From: Bacteriovoracaceae bacterium UBA2428
GTDB lineage: Bacteria; Bdellovibrionota; UBA2428
Length of the DNA: 5,285 nt
Assembly: GCA_002343545.1 (NCBI GenBank)
Contig: DDRA01000094.1
Span: forward strand, 1,599-6,883
Reading direction: 5' to 3'
Shown here: piece by piece, positions 1 through 5,285 of the stretch
Layout of the letters: every line of letters begins with the position of its first letter
How positions within the stretch are numbered: position 1 is the first letter of the stretch
Notes under the pieces: generated by a model
Told to the model about the DNA's origin: nothing
The model's input: the letters and a program-made list of their open reading frames with translations, nothing else
Databases searched by the model: none
Program-made: the position numbers and the translations under genes

Positions 1-516
1 ATCAAGAGCCACCACAACGTGGGCGGCTTGCCCGAAGACATGCCCTTTAAGCTCGTCGAGCCGCTCCGTCGTTTCTTCAAGGACGAAGTCCGCGAGCTCG
101 GCGCTTTGCTCGGGATCGACCGTGCCGCGCTGGCCCGTCACCCCTTTCCGGGGCCCGGGCTCGCGATCCGTTGCTTGGGACCGCTCAAGCCCGAGCGCAT
201 CGAAGTCCTGCGCCGCGCGGACGCGATTTTCCGCGAGGAACTCCTGGCGCGCGACCTCTACCGAAAAACTTGGCAGGCCCTCGTCGTGCTCACCGACGTG
301 AAGAGCGTCGGGGTCATGGGCGACGGCCGGAGCTACGAGTCCGCGCTCGTCATCCGTTGCGTCGACTCGGTCGACGCCATGACGGCCGAGGCGAGCGAGT
401 TGCCCTGGCACGATCTCAAGGCGATTTCCTCGCGCATCGTGAACGAAGTGCGGGGCATCAACCGCGTCGTCTTCGACCTCACCTCGAAACCGCCGGGAAC
501 GATCGAATGGGAATGA
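1..516 (+). CDS. guaA: GMP synthase (glutamine-hydrolysing), C-terminal part, 5'-truncated by the window edge
   Basis: GMP synthase aminates XMP to GMP using glutamine and ATP, the last step of the cytoplasmic GMP branch. The visible 171 residues are read in frame from nucleotide 1, so no start is seen. They cover the end of the ATP-pyrophosphatase region and the whole C-terminal dimerisation / XMP-binding domain. Family landmarks are the [12 protein letters not shown] stretch at visible residues 3-14, [11 protein letters not shown] at 47-57, [13 protein letters not shown] at 101-113, and the canonical C-terminus [10 protein letters not shown] followed by TGA at 514-516. All are near consensus, so the enzyme looks intact. 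The missing part should hold the class-I glutaminase domain and the ATP P-loop. The next gene, purN, starts 28 nt downstream on the same strand and is probably co-transcribed. Identification is firm. Confidence 0.97.
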   Translation: MKSHHNVGGLPEDMPFKLVEPLRRFFKDEVRELGALLGIDRAALARHPFPGPGLAIRCLGPLKPERIEVLRRADAIFREELLARDLYRKTWQALVVLTDVKSVGVMGDGRSYESALVIRCVDSVDAMTAEASELPWHDLKAISSRIVNEVRGINRVVFDLTSKPPGTIEWE

Positions 517-526
517 AGAAAGCTTT

Positions 527-535
527 GAGGAAGGG
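527..535 (+). promoter_or_regulatory. Ribosome binding site of purN
   Basis: The stretch GAGGAAGGG lies 9 nt before the GTG at 545. No ATG lies in the purN frame between the guaA stop and this GTG, so the strong Shine-Dalgarno match supports GTG as the true start. The 28-nt guaA-purN gap holds nothing else: there is no inverted repeat suggesting a terminator. Confidence 0.8.
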
Positions 536-544
536 AACTCCGAA

Positions 545-1219
545 GTGAACCCGAGACCGTGGATAGCGCTGTCGAGCTCGACGGGCCGTACGCTAGCCAC
601 GCTCGTGCGCACCCTTAGCCCGGAAGCTCGGGCCTCCCTGCGGGGGCTCTACACGGACCGTGAATGCGGGGCCCCGGCCGCGCTCGCCGAGGTCCGCCCC
701 GACGTTCCGCATCTTCGCCTGCCCCGTAAGGAGCTGGAGAAGCGCGTGCTCGAGGATCTCCGTCGTCCGGAGCTGCGCGACGCGCTCGTGCTTTGCTGCG
801 GCTACTTCGCGATCCTCTCCAAGGACTTCGTCGAGAATTGCCCGGCGCCGCTCGTCAACACGCACCCCTCGCTCTTGCCGGCCTTTCCGGGCCTCGAGAA
901 ATCGGTGCACGAGCAGGCCGCGCGACAGGTCGCGGTGTCGGGTTTCACCGTGCATCTCATCACGGCCGAGCTCGACGGGGGACCGATCCTCTTTCAACAT
1001 CCCGTTTGGCTCGACCCCGCGCTCGAGCCCGAGGCCTTGCGCGAATCCGTGCGTGCGGCCGAGCAGCATTACCTTCCCCAGATTTGGGATCGCCTGCTGC
1101 GTACGGATCTGCGCGGCCCGGATCGCGACGCCGTCTCGTCGCTCGAACTTCGTCGTCGACTCGGGCTTCGCGCGCCGAGCTTCAAGAATTTGGATTTGCA
1201 CACGGAAAGGTCGCCTTAG
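545..1219 (+). CDS. purN: Phosphoribosylglycinamide formyltransferase (GAR transformylase), 224 aa, GTG start
   Basis: PurN transfers a formyl group from 10-formyltetrahydrofolate to GAR, the third step of IMP synthesis. The catalytic core is clear. VNTHPSLLP carries N105 and H107, and TAELDGGPILF carries D144. These correspond to the Asn-His-Asp triad of E. coli PurN (N106, H108, D144 from memory). The segment GFTVHLI before the Asp and the closing helix EQHYLPQIWDRLL also fit. Two things are odd. The N-terminal loop that normally reads SGNGSN and holds the GAR phosphate is here SSSTGR (residues 10-15). About 30 charged residues also follow the last core helix, giving 224 aa against roughly 190-215 for typical PurN. 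The Arg in the folate-site motif MRILS is replaced (FAILS). The gene sits between guaA and purB and its TAG abuts the purB ATG. Another formyltransferase such as methionyl-tRNA formyltransferase is unlikely given the length and neighbours. Confidence 0.9.
   Translation: MNPRPWIALSSSTGRTLATLVRTLSPEARASLRGLYTDRECGAPAALAEVRPDVPHLRLPRKELEKRVLEDLRRPELRDALVLCCGYFAILSKDFVENCPAPLVNTHPSLLPAFPGLEKSVHEQAARQVAVSGFTVHLITAELDGGPILFQHPVWLDPALEPEALRESVRAAEQHYLPQIWDRLLRTDLRGPDRDAVSSLELRRRLGLRAPSFKNLDLHTERSP
1204..1210 (+). promoter_or_regulatory. Ribosome binding site of purB inside the purN 3' end
   Basis: GGAAAGG ends 9 nt before the ATG at 1220. It lies within the last purN codons, and the purN stop TAG (1217-1219) directly touches the purB ATG. 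Translation of the two genes is therefore probably coupled. Confidence 0.7.
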
Positions 1220-2608
1220 ATGGATTTGCTCTTCAGCCCCCTCGACGTTCGCTACCGCAAGGATCTGCCGGAATCGCTCTCGGAATCGGAGCTTTTGCGT
1301 CTGCAGGCCGAGGTCGAGGTCGAGTGGCTGCTTACGCTCATGCGCGAAGGGCTTTGCCCCAAACTTTCCGACAAGAAGCTGCGCGAGATTTGCCTGGGCG
1401 TGACGGCCGAAGAGGTCGAAGCCATCGAGGCGCGCACCCGCCACGCGACCCGCGCCCTCGTCGAGGCCATCGCGGCGCGCTTGACCGAAGCCGGTTACCC
1501 CAAGATCGCGGACTGGGTGCACGTGGGCCTGACTTCTTTCGATACGGTCGATACGGCCGCGCGTTTGCGCGTGAAGCGCTATTTCGAGCGCGACGGGCTC
1601 GAGGCCGTGCGGGCGCTCAAAGAACAGCTTTGGCAATGGGCCGACAAACACCGCGAGACGCCGCAAGTCGGTCGCACCCACGGCCAGTGGGCCGTGCCGA
1701 CGGTCTTCGGGCTTGGCTTTGCCGAAGCCCTCGAGCGCATTTGCGTCCTCGAGGAGCGGCTGAAGGCGGCGCTCGAAGGCCTGCGTGGCCAAGCCTCCGG
1801 GGCCATCGGCGGCTACCACGCGACGAGCCTGCTCGCGAAAAACCCGCTCAAACTCGAAGCGGATTTCCTGGAAGGCCTGGGGCTCAAACCGCACTACGGT
1901 TCGATCCAGATCCTTCCGCCCGAGGATATCCTTTCCGTGGCGCAGGACTTCGCTTCGATCGCGGCCGTCGCGGCCAAGCTCGCGGGCGACCTGCGGCACC
2001 TCGCACGCTCCGAAATCAACGAAATCGCGGAAGGCTTCGCGGCCGGGCAGGTCGGATCCTCGACGATGCCGCAAAAGCGCAATCCTTGGAACCTCGAGCA
2101 CGTATGCAGTCTGCATAAGGTGCTTCTCTCTCGTCTCCATCTGCTCGAACTCGATCTCGTTACCGAGCACCAACGCGATTTGACGAACTCGGCTTCCGGC
2201 CGCTTTCACGCCGAAGTCTTCATGACGGCGCACCTCATGCTTCGCCGCCTCACGAAGATTCTCGAACGCATGGAGGCCCAGCCCAAAAAGATGAAAGTTC
2301 ATCTCGAGGCCGCGGGCTCGAGCGTCCTGGCCGAAGCGCTCTACATCCTGGGTACGAAGCAGGGCGTGAGCCACGCCCACGACGTCATCCGCGAGGCCGC
2401 GCGTGAGTCGGAGCGCAGCGGTCAGACGCTCTTCGCCGTGGTGAAGGGTCAAGGTTGGTTACCCAAGGGCATGGATCTGAAGGCCCTCGAAGCGGAATGT
2501 CTGAAGGGCTCGAAGGTCAAGATCGACGCGATCCTCAAGTCGCGTCGGGTGAAAGCCGGAGCGAAGGCTCCGAAGGGAGGCCCGAGTGTGCGGCGTCGTC
2601 GGACTTAG
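1220..2608 (+). CDS. purB: Adenylosuccinate lyase, 462 aa
   Basis: PurB eliminates fumarate from SAICAR to give AICAR in IMP synthesis and from adenylosuccinate to give AMP. It belongs to the fumarase/aspartase superfamily and acts as a cytoplasmic homotetramer. The N-terminus SPLDVRY is typical. H101 in HVGLTSFDTVDTA and H154 in GRTHGQ match the two active-site histidine motifs of the family. The superfamily signature GSSTMPQKRNP lies at 279-289, with the mobile-loop serine pair S280-S281. Length is within the usual 430-480 range. The ATG at 1220 has a good ribosome binding site and begins with the conserved N-terminus, so the start is secure. The C-terminus ends in a lysine/arginine-rich tail of about 20 residues. 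The final part of this tail is encoded in the 23-nt overlap with purF and may be shaped by purF's start signals rather than by PurB function. PurB acts immediately after the PurC activity encoded two genes downstream. Confidence 0.96.
   Translation: MDLLFSPLDVRYRKDLPESLSESELLRLQAEVEVEWLLTLMREGLCPKLSDKKLREICLGVTAEEVEAIEARTRHATRALVEAIAARLTEAGYPKIADWVHVGLTSFDTVDTAARLRVKRYFERDGLEAVRALKEQLWQWADKHRETPQVGRTHGQWAVPTVFGLGFAEALERICVLEERLKAALEGLRGQASGAIGGYHATSLLAKNPLKLEADFLEGLGLKPHYGSIQILPPEDILSVAQDFASIAAVAAKLAGDLRHLARSEINEIAEGFAAGQVGSSTMPQKRNPWNLEHVCSLHKVLLSRLHLLELDLVTEHQRDLTNSASGRFHAEVFMTAHLMLRRLTKILERMEAQPKKMKVHLEAAGSSVLAEALYILGTKQGVSHAHDVIREAARESERSGQTLFAVVKGQGWLPKGMDLKALEAECLKGSKVKIDAILKSRRVKAGAKAPKGGPSVRRRRT
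2575..2580 (+). promoter_or_regulatory. Ribosome binding site of purF inside purB
   Basis: GGGAGG lies 5 nt before the GTG at 2586, within the purB coding region. In the purF frame an in-frame TGA occurs at 2550-2552, and no other ATG, GTG or TTG lies between it and 2586. This GTG is therefore the first possible start, which fixes the PurF N-terminus as Met-Cys. Confidence 0.85.
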
Positions 2609-4013
2609 GCTGACCGAGTCCTCGGGGGTCGCGGCCCCTTACGCCTATAACCTGCTCCAACGCTTGCAGCATCGCGGTCAAGATGGCGCGGGCCTCAGCG
2701 TGCTCGGTCCCGACGGAGAATTCCACACGAGCAAGGGACTTGGGCTCATCGACAAGGCCCTCAAGGACATCGGCGAGCTGCCCGCGGCGCAGATGGCGAT
2801 CGCGCATACGCGTTACGCGACGACGGGAACGGGCGGAGTGGGCGAGATCCAACCCTTCGTAAAGGGCACGCCCCGGGTCGCGCTCGCCCATAACGGCAAC
2901 ATCGTGAACGTGGCCGAGCTCAGCGAAAAATACGGGATCGTGGACGAAACCGTTTCGGACTCGGACCTCTTGCTGGCCGTCTACTTGAAGGGCTTGGCTT
3001 CGGGCCGTGGCTTCGAAGGCGCCGTGCAGGATATCTTCGACGATTTCAACGGAAGCTACGCGATCGTGGGGGCCGACACGGATGGTACGCTCTTCGGCTT
3101 TCGCGATCCCTTCGGCTTGCGTCCTTTGTCGCTCGCGCGCGCGCCGGGCCTCGTGGCCTTCGCTTCGGAGACGGCCGCCCTTTCCATCATTCCCGACGCC
3201 AAGATCGAGGAAGTCCTTCCCGGGGAGTGGGTTCGGGTCTCGCCGGGCGGCGAGATCACGCGTGGGCGTCTCGTTTCGCGCCGAAACGCGGAAGCCCGTA
3301 AACGCTTCTGCATGTTCGAGGTGGTTTATTTCTCCTCGCCGCAATCCGAGATCCATTCGGAGAGCGTCTACCGACAGCGCTTTCGTCTGGGCACCGAACT
3401 CGGACGCGAGATCGCGCACGAACTCGGTCCCCGCCGCAATCCCCGCGAGGCCTTCGACTTCGTGGTGCCCGTGCCGGAGACCTCGCGCACGGCCGCGATC
3501 GCCGTGGCCGAGACCCTGAACGTCCCTTACCGCGAGTTCCTCGTGAAGAATTCCTACGTCTCGAGGACTTTCATCCTGAGCACGCAGGATCAACGCCTCA
3601 AGACGCTCAACCAAAAGCTTTCGCTCATCGGCCCCGAGATTCGCGGCAAGCGGATCCTGCTCGTGGACGACTCCGTCGTGCGCGGCAACACCTCGCGGCT
3701 CATGGCTTTGCGCTTGCGCGAGGCCGGCGCGACTTCGGTGCAGCTCGCCTCGACCTGCCCGCCGATCCGCTTCGGTTGCTTCTACGGCATCGACTTCCCG
3801 GACCCCGAGGAGCTCGTGGCTTCGGGGCGGGAGACGCCCGATATCGCCAAATCGCTCGGCGTGGACGGACTCCATTACCTTTCGGTCGAAGGGCTCAAGG
3901 CCGCGCTCAAGACCGAAGACCTTTGCCTTGCTTGTTTGGACGGCCAGTATCCCACGCGCGACGCGAGCTTCGAGGACTTCCTGCGGGCCCGTCGCGAACA
4001 GAGGGCTTGTTGA
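2586..4013 (+). CDS. purF: Amidophosphoribosyltransferase (glutamine PRPP amidotransferase), Fe-S-type, 475 aa, GTG start
   Basis: PurF commits PRPP to purine synthesis by replacing its pyrophosphate with ammonia from glutamine, giving the labile 5-phosphoribosylamine. The N-terminal class-II (Ntn) glutaminase domain starts MCGVVG. Cys2 becomes the N-terminal nucleophile once Met is removed. Other landmarks are QHRGQD (28-33), HTRYATTG (74-81), HNGN (N103-G104-N105) and SDSD (D125, D127). The C-terminal phosphoribosyltransferase domain has the PRPP loop ILLVDDSVVRGNTS (357-370). Four cysteines sit in the contexts of the [4Fe-4S] ligands of Bacillus-type PurF: C242 (FCMFEVVYF), C398 (GCFYGID), and C447 and C450 (CLACLDGQYPT). 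A cluster is therefore likely. Bacillus PurF carries a short cleaved propeptide. Here none is possible, because no start exists upstream in frame. It overlaps purB by 23 nt and ends 1 nt before the next gene. The PurD domain of that gene uses its product. Confidence 0.97.
   Translation: MCGVVGLRLTESSGVAAPYAYNLLQRLQHRGQDGAGLSVLGPDGEFHTSKGLGLIDKALKDIGELPAAQMAIAHTRYATTGTGGVGEIQPFVKGTPRVALAHNGNIVNVAELSEKYGIVDETVSDSDLLLAVYLKGLASGRGFEGAVQDIFDDFNGSYAIVGADTDGTLFGFRDPFGLRPLSLARAPGLVAFASETAALSIIPDAKIEEVLPGEWVRVSPGGEITRGRLVSRRNAEARKRFCMFEVVYFSSPQSEIHSESVYRQRFRLGTELGREIAHELGPRRNPREAFDFVVPVPETSRTAAIAVAETLNVPYREFLVKNSYVSRTFILSTQDQRLKTLNQKLSLIGPEIRGKRILLVDDSVVRGNTSRLMALRLREAGATSVQLASTCPPIRFGCFYGIDFPDPEELVASGRETPDIAKSLGVDGLHYLSVEGLKAALKTEDLCLACLDGQYPTRDASFEDFLRARREQRAC
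4001..4005 (+). promoter_or_regulatory. Ribosome binding site of the purC-purD fusion gene
   Basis: GAGGG lies 9 nt before the ATG at 4015 and inside the last purF codons. The junction TGAGATG leaves only one base between the purF stop and this ATG, which suggests translational coupling. Confidence 0.65.
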
Positions 4014-4014
4014 G

Positions 4015-4914
4015 ATGAGTTCGAGTTCCACGCTGATCGGTCGAGGTTCGGCCAAGGACCTTCACAGGGTGGAAGGCCGCGCGGACCGCGTCGCCTTGCA
4101 CTTCAGCGATCGCATTTCGGTCTTCGATTACGGCGCGTTGCCGGATGCCGTGCCGGGCCGCTCGCTCGCGCTCGAAAGCTCGGCCCGCGCCTTTTTCGCC
4201 GCACTCGAGTCGGGGGGCGTGCGGACGGCCTGGGATCGCGAGCTTTCGCAGAGCTCGGGTCGGGTCGTGTTGGAACGCGCGCGACACCCCAAGTTCGTGT
4301 CCGAAGGTGACGCCGAACTGGATTTGGATTTCGTTCCCTTGGAAGTCATCTTCCGTTGGGGCGCGCCCGCCGGTTCGAGTTTGCTCAAGCGCCGCCTCGA
4401 TCTGAATCCCTTCGCGCGCTTCGATTCCCCGCTTATCGAGTTCACGACGAAGCTCGAATCTTCCGACCGCTTGCTCGACGAAGCCGAAGCGGCCGAACTC
4501 GCGGGCGACGCCGAAACCCTGGGCGCGGTGCGGAAGGTCGCGCGCGCGACCGCGGAAGCCCTGCGCGATACCCTCAAGGCCAAGGGTCTCGAGCTTTGGG
4601 ACGGCAAGATCGAGGTCGCACGTCGTCGTTCGAACGGTGAAATCGTCGTGGTCGACGCGGTCACGCTCGACGAGTTGCGCGTGACGCTGCCGGGTCTCGA
4701 AGCCGTGCCGCTTTCCAAGGAATTGCTGCGGATGTGGCTTGGCTCGACCCTTTGGGCCTTCGAAGTCGCCCAGGCCAAACTCAAGGGTGGCGAATGGAAG
4801 GTCGGACTCGCGCCGCCGCCTCGTCTCGGTGCGTGGCGCTTGCACAAGCTCGCCGCGCTTTACGAAGCCTTCGCCAAGACCCTGGAAGAAGGCAACGCGA
4901 AGTCGCTGCTCGAC
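4015..4914 (+). other. purC: PurC (SAICAR synthetase) domain of the fusion protein
   Basis: Residues 1 to about 300. The start is chosen at ATG 4015, which leads straight into the family N-terminus GRGSAKDLH (9-17), a variant of the usual GKxK/GKVRDxY nucleotide-binding strand. DRISVFDYG lies at 32-40. PLEVIFRWGAPAGSS (108-122) fits SAICAR synthetase signature 1, including the conserved Glu, Arg and Gly-Ser. LWDGKIEVA (194-202) is a recognisable second signature, but the usual Phe-Gly after Asp/Lys/Glu is Val-Ala. D196, K198 and E200 are kept. At about 300 residues it is longer than E. coli PurC (237) and closer to the longer yeast-type form. The C-terminal helix LHKLAALYEAFAKTL is followed by a linker of roughly 15-20 residues into PurD. 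Confidence 0.88.
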
Positions 4915-5285
4915 TGGGCCCGTCAGGATCGCGTGCGCCCCAAGGTCTTCGTCATGGGCCAGGGCGGCCGCGAATCCGCGTTGCGCTGGCGCCTGGAGCG
5001 CGAGGGCTGCGATTGCGTGGCGAGCCCCGACGAGGCCGACACCGTTTGGGTGAGCCAAGACGCGGATCTCGCGCAGGGTCTCGTGGATCGCTTCGATCGT
5101 GAAGGTCGCTGGAGCTACGGTCCCCGCAAGGGGGCCGCGCAGGTCGAAAGCTCGAAAGCCTTCGGCCGGCGCATCGCCGAAATGGCGGGCGTGCCCGGTC
5201 CCAAGACCTCGGCGAAGGCCGCCGACTTCGAAAGCTTCTCCGAGCCGCCGGTCGTCAAGATGGACGGGCTCGCGGCGGGCAAGGG
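4015..5285 (+). CDS. Fused SAICAR synthetase (PurC) - GAR synthetase (PurD) protein, 3'-truncated by the window edge
   Basis: One uninterrupted frame of 423 codons runs from the ATG at 4015 to the end of the window, with no stop. Residues 1 to about 300 resemble PurC, which joins CAIR and aspartate with ATP to give SAICAR. From residue 310 the chain restarts with a Rossmann-like KVFVMGQGGRESAL and continues to YGPRKGAAQVESSKAF (368-383) and VVKMDGLAAGKG (414-424). This is the order of landmarks at the start of PurD, which joins phosphoribosylamine and glycine with ATP to give GAR. The window ends inside the ATP-grasp region. A complete PurD would need roughly 300 more residues downstream. The gene lies 1 nt after purF, whose product is the PurD substrate. 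No frameshift or internal stop separates the two halves, so a fusion is read directly from the sequence. Both halves carry substitutions at usually conserved positions, so whether each is active is open. Confidence 0.88.
   Translation, partial: MSSSSTLIGRGSAKDLHRVEGRADRVALHFSDRISVFDYGALPDAVPGRSLALESSARAFFAALESGGVRTAWDRELSQSSGRVVLERARHPKFVSEGDAELDLDFVPLEVIFRWGAPAGSSLLKRRLDLNPFARFDSPLIEFTTKLESSDRLLDEAEAAELAGDAETLGAVRKVARATAEALRDTLKAKGLELWDGKIEVARRRSNGEIVVVDAVTLDELRVTLPGLEAVPLSKELLRMWLGSTLWAFEVAQAKLKGGEWKVGLAPPPRLGAWRLHKLAALYEAFAKTLEEGNAKSLLDWARQDRVRPKVFVMGQGGRESALRWRLEREGCDCVASPDEADTVWVSQDADLAQGLVDRFDREGRWSYGPRKGAAQVESSKAFGRRIAEMAGVPGPKTSAKAADFESFSEPPVVKMDGLAAGK
4942..5285 (+). other. purD: Compact N-terminal PurD (GAR synthetase) domain and start of ATP-grasp, cut by the window edge
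   Basis: Residues 310-423 plus two bases. GQGGRESAL (315-323) aligns with PurD's GNGGREHAL, with the His replaced by Ser. ADTVWVSQDADLAQGLVD (341-358) aligns without gaps to E. coli DLTIVGPEAPLVKGVVD, but the GPE triplet is SQD. GPRKGAAQVESSKAF (369-383) and VVKMDGLAAGKG are close to consensus. The distance from the first glycine-rich loop to the GP of YGP is 54 residues, against about 86 in E. coli as I recall it. The shortfall falls between these two blocks and removes the PGNAG segment. The ATP-grasp part looks normal as far as it is seen. Identification as PurD-derived is strong; full activity is uncertain. Confidence 0.85.

Noticed and set aside
517..544. Promoter or terminator between guaA and purN
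   Set aside because: The gap is only 28 nt and is mostly ribosome binding site. No inverted repeat with a T-run and no -35/-10 pair is visible.
793..2118. A 441-codon plus-strand open frame overlapping purN and purB in another frame
   Set aside because: Its translation is Arg/Ala/Gly-rich low-complexity, typical of off-frame reading in GC-rich DNA, and it crosses the purN-purB boundary.
593..2452. A 619-codon open frame on the minus strand opposite purN and purB
   Set aside because: It is in exact codon register with purN and purB, so it exists because those genes almost never use TTA, CTA or TCA. Its Arg/Glu/His/Leu-rich translation resembles no family I recognise, and it lies across two well-conserved genes.
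2535..4055. A 506-codon minus-strand open frame opposite purF
   Set aside because: It is codon-aligned with purF and explained by the same codon avoidance. No domain is recognisable.
4890..4945. Possible frameshift or missed stop joining separate purC and purD genes
   Set aside because: The frame is continuous with the same codon bias through the linker. There is no start codon with a Shine-Dalgarno site at the PurD boundary, and no stop or repeat suggesting an error. It remains worth confirming with raw reads.
3907..5058. A 383-codon minus-strand open frame opposite the purC-purD fusion
   Set aside because: It is codon-aligned with the fusion gene, so it is a shadow of GC-rich codon use. 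The plus-strand frame carries clear PurC and PurD motifs.

Overview
The window is a compact, single-strand run of purine-biosynthesis genes from a GC-rich bacterium. By eye the G+C is in the low-to-mid 60s percent, with strong third-position G/C bias and TTA, CTA and TCA codons nearly absent. Taxonomy cannot be fixed from this sequence. A Gram-negative, delta-proteobacterial or Bdellovibrionota-like source is only a weak guess. No RNA gene, mobile element, CRISPR array, riboswitch or terminator is visible.

Layout, all on the + strand. (1) 1-516 is the C-terminal part of guaA (GMP synthase), cut by the left edge. (2) After a 28-nt gap, 545-1219 is purN (GAR formyltransferase, GTG start). (3) At zero spacing (TAG directly followed by ATG), 1220-2608 is purB (adenylosuccinate lyase). 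(4) Overlapping purB by 23 nt, 2586-4013 is purF (amidophosphoribosyltransferase, GTG start, catalytic Cys as residue 2). (5) One nt after the purF stop, 4015 to the right edge is one long open frame. It encodes a SAICAR synthetase (PurC) domain fused to the start of a GAR synthetase (PurD) domain, and the window ends just inside PurD's ATP-grasp region. The spacings of +28, 0, -23 and +1 nt point to one polycistronic message with translational coupling. Its promoter should lie upstream of the window.

Together the genes cover the first three steps of IMP synthesis: PurF makes phosphoribosylamine, PurD makes GAR and PurN makes formyl-GAR. They also cover the later PurC and PurB steps, PurB's second job on the AMP branch, and GuaA's last step on the GMP branch. 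PurL, PurM, PurE/K and PurH are not here.

The most unusual item is the last gene. It is a PurC-PurD fusion joining two non-consecutive steps. Its PurD N-terminal domain is about 30 residues shorter than the E. coli protein as I remember it and lacks several normally conserved motifs. PurN also has an unusual N-terminal phosphate-binding loop.
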